DNA from: Microvirga subterranea
GTDB taxonomy: Bacteria > Pseudomonadota > Alphaproteobacteria > Rhizobiales > Beijerinckiaceae
Direction: 5' to 3'
Length of the DNA: 64,000 bases
Assembly: GCF_003350535.1 (NCBI RefSeq)
Contig: NZ_QQBB01000004.1
Span: forward strand, 105,284-169,283
Both the position numbers and the translations under genes were made by a program. The notes under the pieces are model-generated. The model did not search any database. It worked only from the letters and a program-made list of their open reading frames with translations, and was not told where the DNA came from. Shown one piece after another: positions 1 to 7,094 of the stretch (the stretch's first letter is position 1; every line of letters begins with the position of its first letter).

Positions 1-116
1 ATGCCAGCCCGCTCCAACGCGGTCGCGTGCACGAACACGTCCTTACCGCCGTTGTCGGGCTGAATGAAACCATAGCCTTTGGTTTCGTTGTACCACTTCA
101 CGGTTCCCGTTTCCAT
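1..116 (-). CDS. cspA: Cold-shock protein, CspA family (partial)
   Basis: This is the N-terminal 38 codons of a cold-shock-domain protein; the 3' part runs off the left edge of the window. The start ATG reads leftward from 116. The visible protein begins [10 protein letters not shown] and carries the RNP1-like motif KGYGFI and the RNP2-like motif VFVHA, which bind single-stranded RNA or DNA. Such proteins act as cytoplasmic RNA chaperones in cold or stationary phase. About 215 bp without a gene precedes the start, which fits the long leader usual for this family. Family assignment is firm. Which paralogue it is cannot be told from a fragment. Confidence 0.9.
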   Translation of the reverse strand, partial: METGTVKWYNETKGYGFIQPDNGGKDVFVHATALERAG

Positions 117-330
117 GGGAAATCCTTTCACTGTCGTTTGCACGTGGGCGGAGCAAGGCGCCCGTCAGTCGATATTGGTAGAGAGAAGCAACGTGCGCTC
201 GGCAGTGCCAAAGCGGAGTAGACTAGTCGTCCGGCCAAATGTCGATGCAAATTAAGTAAGGGACCCCTGCCGAAAAGGCAAGGTTTCGGCCTTACGCCTC
301 ATTGAGTACCTCCCGCTCTGATTGCATCGT
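117..330. other. Intergenic region, probable csp leader
   Basis: This stretch lies between the cold-shock gene start and the 3' end of the next minus-strand gene. It probably contains the csp promoter and long 5' leader. I see a short gapped repeat (gccgaaa near 269 and tttcggc near 284) that could form a weak terminator for the upstream minus-strand gene, and no convincing ORF. Confidence 0.4.
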
Positions 331-585
331 TCAGCTGGACTTCAGGCGTTCGATCACACCGCGCAAGGCATCTTCGCCCTGGCTCGTGAAACGGATCTCG
401 TCATCGTCCGCCTCGATCAGCCCACGCTCCCGAAGCTCCGCGACGGCCGCGTCGCTCGCCTTGTGGCCGACGCCGTCGCGGCGGGCAACGCTGCGCACGC
501 TCTGGCCGCTGGAGAGCTGGTGGTAGGCCGCAAACGCGAAGACGGCGAGCGCATCGTCGCTCAGGCTGGACAGGTTCTGGGTCAT
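331..585 (-). CDS. Small winged-helix-like hypothetical protein
   Basis: An 84-aa protein that I do not recognise by name. It is mostly helical, with a helix-turn-helix-like stretch around residues 28-55 (SVRSVARRDG, then AVAELRERGLI) followed by a short hairpin-like segment EIRFTSQGEDAL. That is the layout of a small winged-helix domain as in MarR/PadR-like proteins. It has no signal peptide or membrane segment. It is divergent from the BON-domain gene. A DNA-binding role is inferred from the fold pattern only. Confidence 0.6.
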   Translation of the reverse strand: MTQNLSSLSDDALAVFAFAAYHQLSSGQSVRSVARRDGVGHKASDAAVAELRERGLIEADDDEIRFTSQGEDALRGVIERLKSS

Positions 586-707
586 GGGATCTCGGCTTTC
601 GGTTGCGGCTGCGGTCGATCGTGCAAGCCCGGGGTCAATGCGGCCCGCGCGCTCCCGTTCAAGCGCAACCGTTGAAAAAGCGCGGCTTTCCGCTCCGCCG
701 GGCCTCA

Positions 708-733
708 GGAACCGGCCTCCTCGTCCTCACGTT
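708..733 (+). promoter_or_regulatory. EcfG-type general stress promoter
   Basis: GGAAC at 708-712, 17 bases, then CGTT at 730-733. This matches the alphaproteobacterial EcfG/RpoE2 consensus (GGAAC, 16-17 nt, cGTT). It lies about 60 bp upstream of the BON-domain start, leaving a short leader. Confidence 0.65.
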
Positions 734-793
734 GGTCCGGACGACCGCACGAAGACGGGCGGCTTTTCTTCACCACCATCGAGGAGCGATGCC

Positions 794-1660
794 ATGGCGA
801 ACGATCGTTATCGCTACGAGCAGGAACGCTATCGCGGCCGCGAGGGCGGCTGGCGCGACGAGGATCGTTTCGATCGCGACCGCCGGGGAGCGGGCTACGA
901 TCGCGGCGACGACGGCTACATCGCGCGGCGTGGATTCGGCAACCAGTCCGCCGGCTATGATCGCGGCCGCGGCTACGACGAGCCGCGGGAGCGCGACTTC
1001 GGCGATTCCGCCGGTTACGGCACGGGGGGCTCCGCCCTCGACTGGCGCGACGTCGTGGGCGAGGACCGCCGCCGGAGCGGATCATCCTCCGGCATGGACT
1101 ACGGGCGGGATCGCTCGAGGGGCCGCTACGGCTCGTCCTACGGCCGCGAGAGCGACCGCTACGACACTGGCACCTTCGGCCGCGGATCGCGCGACTACAG
1201 CGAGGATCGCGGCTTCTTCGAACGTGCCGGCGACGAGGTCAGGTCCTGGTTTGCCGACGAGGACGCCGACCGCCGCCGCGACATGGACATGCGCCGCGCC
1301 GAGCAGCAGCATCGCGGGCGCGGACCCAAGGGCTACCAGCGCTCCGACGAGCGCATCCGCGAGGACGTGAACGATCGCCTCACCGACGATCCGCATATTG
1401 ACGCCTCGGAGATCGAGGTCTCGGTGTCGAGCCGGGAGGTCACCCTGTCGGGGACCGTCAACAGCCGGTTCGAGAAGCGCCACGCCGAGGACCTGGCGGA
1501 ATCGGTCTCCGGCGTCGCCCACGTCCAGAACAACCTGCGGGTTCAGCAGCAGGCCGATGCCGGCATGGGAGGCAGCATGCTGTCGGGCCAGGGCTCGCAG
1601 GCGACCCTGGGCGAACCCGGCTCCGCCCGCCGCCGCTCGACCAGCTCGTCCTCCACCTGA
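794..1660 (+). CDS. BON-domain protein with Arg/Tyr/Gly/Asp-rich N-terminus
   Basis: A 288-aa protein. I chose the ATG at 794 because GAGGAG (781-786) sits 7 bases upstream; the open frame begins earlier without a ribosome site. Residues 1-140 are low complexity, rich in R, Y, D and G (repeated YDRG, RDRG). A conserved SWFADEDADRR block follows near 151-161. A BON domain spans about 184-250 (RIREDVNDRL, then VTLSGTVNSR, then VSGVAHVQNNLRV). BON domains bind membranes or lipids and occur in osmotic-shock proteins such as OsmY. No signal peptide is visible, so a cytoplasmic location is likely. The EcfG-type promoter upstream suggests induction under general stress. The exact role is unknown. 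Confidence 0.85.
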   Translation: MANDRYRYEQERYRGREGGWRDEDRFDRDRRGAGYDRGDDGYIARRGFGNQSAGYDRGRGYDEPRERDFGDSAGYGTGGSALDWRDVVGEDRRRSGSSSGMDYGRDRSRGRYGSSYGRESDRYDTGTFGRGSRDYSEDRGFFERAGDEVRSWFADEDADRRRDMDMRRAEQQHRGRGPKGYQRSDERIREDVNDRLTDDPHIDASEIEVSVSSREVTLSGTVNSRFEKRHAEDLAESVSGVAHVQNNLRVQQQADAGMGGSMLSGQGSQATLGEPGSARRRSTSSSST

Positions 1661-1669
1661 GGCAAGCCC

Positions 1670-1693
1670 GGGGGCTCTCCGGCTGGAGCCCCC
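1670..1693 (+). terminator. Hairpin after the BON-domain gene
   Basis: GGGGGCTC (1670-1677) pairs with GAGCCCCC (1686-1693) 10 bp after the stop codon. The T-tract is poor, so this is a weak intrinsic terminator at best. Confidence 0.4.
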
Positions 1694-1799
1694 GCCCCTT
1701 CCGGGACAAGTGGACAGAGCGGGCGACCGCCTTCAAAAGCTCTTGCCTTTCCATCGCCGGCTTGCAACCCCATATCTGGCGAGGAGGATGAGCACGACA

Positions 1800-2174
1800 A
1801 TGGCAGGTATTTCCGTCACGCTCGAGGGCGACAACATTCAACTCGCGTTCCAGAAGGGCGAGCAATCCACGGCCGTGGTCATGGATCCACAGGCGGCGCG
1901 CTCCCTCGTGAAGGCCGTGAGCCAGCTTCTGATGGCGATCGGCGAAGGCAGCGAAGACATCGGCGAGAACCCGGAGGAGATGGTCGACGTGACCTCTCCG
2001 ACCATCGATATCGGCATGGACGAGAACGGAATGGCGGTCGTCGCCCTCCAGGCCGGCCTGCTGCCGCCCTTCATGCTGCGCCTCAAGGACGACGAGGCCA
2101 GGCACATCGCCAACAGCCTGACGGAGATCCTGAACAGCCCGCGGGACGTCCGCCAGTCCCTGGGCGGCCATTGA
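1800..2174 (+). CDS. Hypothetical acidic cytoplasmic protein
   Basis: A 124-aa protein of unknown function. It starts MAGISVTLEG and has alternating strands and an amphipathic helix (AARSLVKAVSQLLMAI), with a second half rich in Asp/Glu and Met (DIGMDENGMAVV). There is no signal peptide or transmembrane segment. Start choice is open: GAGGAGG (1781-1787) touches an ATG at 1788 with no spacer, whereas the ATG at 1800 is 12 bases away. I prefer 1800 because a ribosome site cannot work with zero spacing. Coding signal is good over its length. Confidence 0.65.
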   Translation: MAGISVTLEGDNIQLAFQKGEQSTAVVMDPQAARSLVKAVSQLLMAIGEGSEDIGENPEEMVDVTSPTIDIGMDENGMAVVALQAGLLPPFMLRLKDDEARHIANSLTEILNSPRDVRQSLGGH

Positions 2175-2247
2175 TCCTTTAGCAGACATAATCAGAGAAA
2201 TGTCACCAGCGAGCTTGAGAATTCGCGGGTTGGTGAAGTCGCCTCAA

Positions 2248-2272
2248 GGAACTTCGTAATCGCCATGCGGTT
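2248..2272 (+). promoter_or_regulatory. Possible EcfG-like promoter (imperfect)
   Basis: GGAAC at 2248-2252, 16 bases, then GGTT at 2269-2272. The first base of the -10 box differs from cGTT. It lies about 42 bp upstream of the nucleotidyltransferase gene. It is weaker than the three exact matches in the window. Confidence 0.35.
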
Positions 2273-2313
2273 GTCGAACGCGGACCAAGGCGGTCGCGCT
2301 TCGGACAAGGCTG

Positions 2314-3129
2314 ATGACGATTCACACCCCTGACTTCGCCCCCACAGAGCATCCGGGCGTCCCGATCTTCGACGCGAAGGCGGAGCCGACGCTGACTCAT
2401 CCGGAATCGGAAGCCTTCTATGCAGAGGCCCTCAGGGAGCTCAACCAGCTCGGTCTGCCCTACCTTCTGGCCGGCACCTATGCCCTGTCCGCCTACACGG
2501 GCATCACGCGTCCGACGAAGGATCTCGACATCTTCTGCAAGGCCGGCGACTACACCCGCGTCCTCGCGCACTTCAAGAATCTCGGCTACGCGGTCGAGAT
2601 CGAGGACGACCGCTGGCTCGGCAAGGTCTACAAGGGCCAGTACTTCTTCGACGTGATCTTCGCCTCCTCGAACGGCACGATGCCGATCGGCGATCCGTGG
2701 TTCGAAAACGCGCGCCAGATCGAGGTGTTCGGCACTCCCGTGAAGATCGTGGGGCCGACGGAGCTCGTCTGGTCGAAATGCTTCATCCAGCTGCGCCACC
2801 GCTACGACGGCGCGGACGTGGCCCACACAATCCTCAAGGCCCACAACGAAATCGACTGGCACCGGCTGCTGGCCTACATGGAAGTGCACTGGGAAGTGCT
2901 GCTGATGCACCTCCTGAACTTCCGCTGGATCTATCCCACGGAGCGGGACAACGTCCCTCGCTGGGTCATGGACGAGCTGCTCGACCGGCTGGCCAAGCAG
3001 CTCGACCTGCCGCCGCCGCAGATGAAGGTCTGCCGCGGGCGCATGTTCTCCCGTGTGGATTACGAGATCGACGTGAAGGAGTGGGGCTTCGCCGACGTAG
3101 GCGGCGAAGGTGAATGGCGGAATGACTGA
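2314..3129 (+). CDS. Nucleotidyltransferase-fold protein
   Basis: A 271-aa protein with a polymerase-beta-type nucleotidyltransferase domain. The key elements are visible: the AGTYAL loop (G54, T55), the catalytic pair in TKDLDIF (D70 and D72) and a third Asp in FFDVIF (D113). It therefore looks catalytically intact. The C-terminal half (about 145-271) is helical and aromatic, with many Trp and His, and I cannot assign it. It resembles the broad group annotated 'nucleotidyltransferase family protein', some members of which are antitoxin/toxin-like (MNT, AbiEii). The substrate is unknown. It overlaps the metallophosphoesterase start by 8 bases, so the two are translationally coupled. Confidence 0.8.
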   Translation: MTIHTPDFAPTEHPGVPIFDAKAEPTLTHPESEAFYAEALRELNQLGLPYLLAGTYALSAYTGITRPTKDLDIFCKAGDYTRVLAHFKNLGYAVEIEDDRWLGKVYKGQYFFDVIFASSNGTMPIGDPWFENARQIEVFGTPVKIVGPTELVWSKCFIQLRHRYDGADVAHTILKAHNEIDWHRLLAYMEVHWEVLLMHLLNFRWIYPTERDNVPRWVMDELLDRLAKQLDLPPPQMKVCRGRMFSRVDYEIDVKEWGFADVGGEGEWRND

Positions 3130-3844
3130 AGCGCATGCAACCTTGAAGGTCGCCGCGATGGGCGACCTTCACGTTCGTGAGGACAACGCGGAAACCTACC
3201 GCGACCTGTTCGGAGAGATTTCGAGGGAAGCGGACGTTCTGGTCCTGACCGGCGACCTCACCGATCTCGGCAAGCCGAAGGAGGCCGAGCTTCTCGCGCA
3301 GGATCTCAAGGCCTGCTCGATCCCCGTGGTCGGCGTGCTCGGCAACCACGATTACGAGTGCGGCGCTCACGAGGAGGTGTCCCGCATCCTGCGCGACGCA
3401 GGCATGAAGCTTCTCGACGGCCAGTCCTGCGAGATCGACGGCGTGGGCTTCGTCGGCGTGAAGGGCTTCGCAGGAGGCTTCGGCCGACGCATGCTCGGCT
3501 CCTTCGGCGAACCTGCCATCAAGCAGTTCGTGAGTGAGGCCATGAACGAGACCCTGCGTCTTGAAAACGCCATGCGGCAGGTCCGCGCCAAGCGCACGAT
3601 GGTCATCCTGCACTATGCGCCCGTGACCGACACGATCGAGAGCGAGCCTCTCGAGATCTACCCGTTCCTGGGCTCGTCGCGCCTGGCCGAAACCATCGAC
3701 CGCTTCAAGGTCAGCGCCATCGTGCACGGCCACGCCCATCGGGGGCGCTTCGAGGGACGCACCCCGGGCGGGCAGCCGGTCTACAACGTGGCACGCCACA
3801 TCGAGAAGCCGAACGGGAAACCCTACGCGATCCTTGAGATCTGA
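3122..3844 (+). CDS. Metallophosphoesterase (calcineurin-like)
   Basis: A 240-aa protein with all metal-binding motifs of the calcineurin-like phosphoesterase fold: GDLH (D15, H17), GDLTD (D45), GNHD (N75, H76, D77), LHYAP and a terminal GHAHRG. No signal peptide is seen. I start at the ATG at 3122, which overlaps the upstream stop as ATGACTGA; a GTG at 3110 is in frame and would add four residues. Coupling to a nucleotidyltransferase suggests a paired function, perhaps removing a nucleotide or phosphate that the partner adds. That is inference. The fold assignment is secure. Confidence 0.88.
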   Translation: MTEAHATLKVAAMGDLHVREDNAETYRDLFGEISREADVLVLTGDLTDLGKPKEAELLAQDLKACSIPVVGVLGNHDYECGAHEEVSRILRDAGMKLLDGQSCEIDGVGFVGVKGFAGGFGRRMLGSFGEPAIKQFVSEAMNETLRLENAMRQVRAKRTMVILHYAPVTDTIESEPLEIYPFLGSSRLAETIDRFKVSAIVHGHAHRGRFEGRTPGGQPVYNVARHIEKPNGKPYAILEI

Positions 3845-4025
3845 CGCATCCGGCGGCTGCGAGCGGACCCGGCCTCGGCGGTCGTCCGGTACCTCGCAAG
3901 AATGACGCCGTCCCACCGGATTGATCCCACAGCGCCGCGAGAGAGGTGTATCATCCCTTTGCCTGCAAGGCAGGCGCAGCGGGGCCTGTTCGGGACAGCG
4001 GCTCCCAACCTGGAGGATTGCGGTC

Positions 4026-4664
4026 ATGGTCCGGATCTTCCCACTGGCGATCGCCTGCATCGTCACGCTGACATCGGGCGCAGACGCCGCCCCGCGCGGC
4101 AAGCGCTTCTCGCAGGAGCGCGCGCAATCCACCCAGCCCGCCCAGGAGCAGGATGAATTCCGGGCCTGCGACGTGTCGGTGCGCGATTTCGTCCAGGGAC
4201 GGAAGGAGGCGACGGCGCTACCGGTCAAGGACGTCGAGGTGGACGGGCTGAGGATGACGCTGAACTTCGTCCATCCCTACGGCGAGAGCGGAGACACGCC
4301 CCCCAACCTCGCATTCACGCGAGGGGAATCGATCGAGGAGCGCCGCAAGAACCTGAACGAGACGAAGCAGCGCATCCGGACCCTCGTCGAAGCGGCGAAG
4401 ACCGGCAATGTCTGGTACGTCGTCGCCTTGAACAAGGACAACCCCGACGGCGGCGACATGAGGCGTAGCCCCGTCAACGCTCAGCCCGTCGAGGATCGTC
4501 CATCGGCTTCCGCCGTGGTCATGGCGAGCATCGAAGGCAAATGCATTACCGTGGCCGACTACAAGGCGGTCCCTCTCACCAGCCTGGGAGATGAGCTGCG
4601 CCGGATCCTGGGCGATAGAAGCCTCGGACCGCCGCCCGTCGCCGATTCGACGCCTCCGCCCTGA
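4026..4664 (+). CDS. Exported protein of unknown function
   Basis: A 212-aa protein with an N-terminal signal peptide (MVRIFPLAIA, cleavage probably after ADA near residue 22). The start ATG at 4026 follows GGAGG at 4012-4016 with normal spacing. The mature protein begins with a charged, Gln-rich linker. A globular region with one Cys near the start (RACDVSV) and one later (GKCITV) follows, perhaps a disulfide. It ends in a proline tail. It is probably periplasmic. I recognise no domain. Confidence 0.7.
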   Translation: MVRIFPLAIACIVTLTSGADAAPRGKRFSQERAQSTQPAQEQDEFRACDVSVRDFVQGRKEATALPVKDVEVDGLRMTLNFVHPYGESGDTPPNLAFTRGESIEERRKNLNETKQRIRTLVEAAKTGNVWYVVALNKDNPDGGDMRRSPVNAQPVEDRPSASAVVMASIEGKCITVADYKAVPLTSLGDELRRILGDRSLGPPPVADSTPPP

Positions 4665-4700
4665 TGGCGACTGTGCCTTCGTCGGTTTCGTGGTGCGTCC

Positions 4701-4922
4701 TCAATACCGGGTGCCCGGATCGGTCGGGTTGCCGGGAAGGTAATCGGGCTCGGAGCCGGGCCCCTTCGGATCCGTGATCCCGGGGTCGTTGACCGGATAG
4801 GGCGTTCGCGGACCGGTGGGGCCGGTGTCGGGCGTCTCGTCCGGAGGACGGCGCGGCGGCACGTCGCTCGGGATGTTGCCGCCGGGGATCGGCTCGTTCG
4901 TCGGGTTGCCGGGATTGACCAT
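4701..4922 (-). CDS. Small proline/glycine-rich protein
   Basis: A 73-aa protein made almost entirely of Pro, Gly, Asp, Asn and Thr (MVNPGNPTNE, then TGPRTPYPV). It is likely disordered and has no signal peptide or membrane segment. A good ribosome site (GAGGAGTGAAGG) precedes the ATG at 4922. It is divergent from the PfpI-family gene. A GGAAC-N16-AGTT element on its strand at 5023-4999 overlaps that gene's stress promoter, so the two may be co-induced. Function is unknown. Confidence 0.65.
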   Translation of the reverse strand: MVNPGNPTNEPIPGGNIPSDVPPRRPPDETPDTGPTGPRTPYPVNDPGITDPKGPGSEPDYLPGNPTDPGTRY

Positions 4923-4996
4923 CCTTCACTCCTCGTTCGCTCAACCATTTTCAGGTCAACAGAACGCGAGTGCGGGGGTTCCGAGAGTCGCAGGCC

Positions 4997-5023
4997 GGAA
5001 CTGTCCGGCTTTCCGCCCGTTCC
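4997..5023. promoter_or_regulatory. Overlapping divergent EcfG-type promoters
   Basis: On the plus strand GGAAC (4997-5001), 16 bases, CGTT (5018-5021) faces the PfpI-family gene at 5055. On the minus strand GGAAC (5023-5019), 16 bases, AGTT (5002-4999) faces the proline-rich gene at 4922. The plus-strand match is exact. The minus-strand match differs at one or two -10 bases. Confidence 0.6.
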
Positions 5024-5054
5024 CACGGCATTCCCTCGAACAATGGAGAGCGTC

Positions 5055-5636
5055 ATGCCTGACATCAAACAGGCCAGGATCCTGATCATGGCAACGGACG
5101 GCTTCGAGCAATCGGAGCTGATGGTCCCCCAGGAGAAGCTTTCGGATGCGGGCGCAACGGTCGAGGTCGCGGCGCCGAAATCGCGCATGAAGTCCGGCAA
5201 GATCTACGGCTGGGACGAGAACGACTGGGGCAAGACCGTCTCGGTCGACAAGGACATCGAGGACGTAAACCCGGCCGATTACGACGCGCTCGTTCTGCCG
5301 GGCGGCCAGATCAATCCCGACAAGCTGCGCGTGGAGCCGAAGGCGATCGAGATCATCCGGGCCTTCTACTCGTCCGGCAAGACGGTGGCGGCCATCTGCC
5401 ACGCGCCCTGGCTCCTCATCGAGGCCGGCATCATCAAGGGCCGGAAGTGCACCTCCTACCACTCGATCAAGACCGATGTGATCAATGCGGGCGGCGAATG
5501 GCGCGACGAGACGGTCGTCACCGACAAGGGCCTCATCACCAGCCGCAATCCCGGCGATCTCGACGCCTTCGTGGCCAAGATCATCGAGGAGGTGCGCGAG
5601 GGCACCCATTCCGGACGGCGGCAGGCAGCCGAGTAG
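5055..5636 (+). CDS. DJ-1/PfpI family protein (type 1 glutamine amidotransferase-like)
   Basis: A 193-aa cytoplasmic protein of the PfpI/YhbO branch of the DJ-1 superfamily. The nucleophile elbow AAICHAPWLL puts the catalytic Cys at 115 with the adjacent His116, and the conserved acid is E18 in GFEQSEL. The family is linked to glyoxal and protein deglycation and to stress survival; some members were first called intracellular proteases. I chose the ATG at 5055 because GGAGA lies 5 bases upstream; an ATG at 5043 lacks a ribosome site. An exact EcfG-type promoter sits about 34 bp upstream of the start. Confidence 0.9.
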   Translation: MPDIKQARILIMATDGFEQSELMVPQEKLSDAGATVEVAAPKSRMKSGKIYGWDENDWGKTVSVDKDIEDVNPADYDALVLPGGQINPDKLRVEPKAIEIIRAFYSSGKTVAAICHAPWLLIEAGIIKGRKCTSYHSIKTDVINAGGEWRDETVVTDKGLITSRNPGDLDAFVAKIIEEVREGTHSGRRQAAE

Positions 5637-5654
5637 CGCCTGCGGATTTGGCAA

Positions 5655-5690
5655 CAAAAAAGCGGCCGGATTGTCCGGCCGCTTCGTCGT
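5655..5690. terminator. Bidirectional intrinsic terminator
   Basis: GCGGCCGGA (5662-5670) and TCCGGCCGC (5674-5682) form a perfect 9-bp stem with a 3-nt loop. A run of A on the left gives a U-tract on the minus strand, and TTCGTCGTTT lies on the right. It serves the convergent PfpI and Tim44-like genes. Confidence 0.85.
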
Positions 5691-5710
5691 TTCTGGAGCT
5701 GTTGCCAGCG

Positions 5711-6742
5711 TCAGTTCTGCTGGATCGCCGAGAGCTTCCAGGGACCGCCCTGATCCCTGCGGAAGGTCCACGTCTCGATCGCCTCGGCCGGCTTCGTCGG
5801 ATCGCCTTCGATCACGTTGCCGGTGGCCTTGTCGACCGTGACGTCCGTCAGCGCATAGCGCATGGCCACTGTCGCGTAGTCCGTGGCGCCCTCGCGCCAG
5901 GCCTCCGCGAGATCGCCCTGGAGCAGGCGTACGTCGGAAACCGTGTTCCTCACGCCACGCGACGCGTTGTCGTTCAGCTCCTCCTGGATGTATCCAGCCA
6001 TTTCGGGCGTCGCCAGCGACCAGAGCTTGGCGACGTCGTTGCGGGAATACGCGTCCTGCACCTCGATCAGCGACCGCTCGAAAGCCGCAAAGTCGCTCTC
6101 TCCGATGCCGATCTCGTCGCGCACGCCCGGCCGTGCCTGATGCGTCTGCGTGCCCTGTCGGCCAAGGCCGCCGAGGGCGCTGCCGAGGCCGCCGAGGCCG
6201 GCGCCCGTGCGGCTGCCGCCGTTGAGCGGGCCGTCGCCCGGCATGGAGCGGGCGTAGCCCTGCCCTGCGGTGCCGTAGGCCGGCTGCTGCCGGCGGCGGA
6301 ACCAGCTCATGGCGAACCGCACCAGCAGGACGATCAGGCCGATCTGGAGCAGAAGGCCCAGGAACGAGCCCAAGCCTGCGAGGCCGCCGAAGAAGCCGTT
6401 GCCCATCAGCAGGCCGAACAGGCCCGCGCCGAAGAGGCCGGCCATCAGGCCCGTGCCGAAGCCGAAGCGGCGCGGCTGAGCGACGTTCGGGGCCGGTGCG
6501 CCGGGACGGTTATAGGCAGGACCCTGGTTCGGAATCTGAGAGCGCTGAATCGGCGCGGCCGTGCCCGGCGCCGTGTTCGTGCTCGGCGGAGCGCTCCAGG
6601 TCCGCGCGCCGCGCGAGCCGAAGCTGCCCCCTCCCCGGCCGACGCGAGCCTCAGCCGCACTTCCGGCGAAGACCAAGGCGGCCGCCAGGGCGATCATGAC
6701 GCGGCTTCGGCGAGAAGCAATTTTCATCATCTCTACGTTCAT
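5711..6742 (-). CDS. Tim44-like domain membrane protein
   Basis: A 343-aa protein. It has an N-terminal hydrophobic export segment (about 12-32), a Gly/Ser/Pro/Asn-rich low-complexity region, two closely spaced hydrophobic segments near 125-170 (GLMAGLFGAGLFGLL and LLLQIGLIVLLVRF), then a C-terminal Tim44-like domain (about 205-343: FAAFERSLIEVQDAY, then LKLSAIQQ at the end). Such proteins are inner-membrane anchored with a cone-shaped soluble domain that may bind lipids or proteins. The role in bacteria is not settled. The start could also be the ATG pair at 6730/6727. It ends at a strong terminator. Confidence 0.85.
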   Translation of the reverse strand: MNVEMMKIASRRSRVMIALAAALVFAGSAAEARVGRGGGSFGSRGARTWSAPPSTNTAPGTAAPIQRSQIPNQGPAYNRPGAPAPNVAQPRRFGFGTGLMAGLFGAGLFGLLMGNGFFGGLAGLGSFLGLLLQIGLIVLLVRFAMSWFRRRQQPAYGTAGQGYARSMPGDGPLNGGSRTGAGLGGLGSALGGLGRQGTQTHQARPGVRDEIGIGESDFAAFERSLIEVQDAYSRNDVAKLWSLATPEMAGYIQEELNDNASRGVRNTVSDVRLLQGDLAEAWREGATDYATVAMRYALTDVTVDKATGNVIEGDPTKPAEAIETWTFRRDQGGPWKLSAIQQN

Positions 6743-6925
6743 CCCTTGGAGCCTGATGCTCCCGATACTTCATATGGTGACGGCAGCATCCGTGCAAAAG
6801 GGATTGCCTGGCGAAGCGTCCATCCAAGGTAAAAAATTCGAGAGATCCCGACATCGTTCCTGACCCGTGGTGGATTCGCCGCCGGATGCCCCCTGAATCT
6901 CTCCTGTTAGGTAAGGTCTCATATT

Positions 6926-6940
6926 GTTCGCGGGATGTTC
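6926..6940 (+). promoter_or_regulatory. LexA (SOS) box 1, distal
   Basis: GTTC at 6926-6929, seven bases, GTTC at 6937-6940. This is an exact match to the direct-repeat LexA operator of Alphaproteobacteria. It lies 155 bp upstream of the polymerase start. Confidence 0.65.
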
Positions 6941-7055
6941 CCCTACCGGAACAACGGGGCTCTACTGCCGGTCCTGCATGAAGAAACTTGTCTGGCGCGG
7001 ATTCAGCCATCCCCGTTATCCACAGGAGTGCGCCTCGACATGCCGCCAAGCTCAT

Positions 7056-7070
7056 GTTCTTGTTTTGTTC
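7056..7070 (+). promoter_or_regulatory. LexA (SOS) box 2, proximal
   Basis: GTTC at 7056-7059, seven bases, GTTC at 7067-7070. It lies 25 bp before the ATG of the Y-family DNA polymerase, where bound LexA would block transcription. Confidence 0.8.
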
Positions 7071-7094
7071 AAGTAACGGGAAGGTGGTCGAGCG

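Larger units (their letters stand above)
6743..7094. other. Regulatory intergenic region with two LexA boxes
   Basis: About 350 bp without a supported gene between the divergent Tim44-like and Y-family polymerase genes. It holds two exact LexA boxes (6926-6940 and 7056-7070). An open frame starting at 6935 begins inside the first box and runs out of frame into the polymerase gene, so I treat it as spurious. Confidence 0.6.

Noticed and set aside
1458..2189. 243-codon minus-strand frame over the BON and acidic-protein genes
   Set aside because: Antisense to two better-supported genes; no domain or ribosome site.
3921..4025. Upstream extension of the exported-protein gene
   Set aside because: The frame is open, but the signal peptide and ribosome site both fit the ATG at 4026.
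5447..6832. 461-codon open frame on the plus strand
   Set aside because: It is antisense to the Tim44-like gene and has no ribosome site or recognisable domain.
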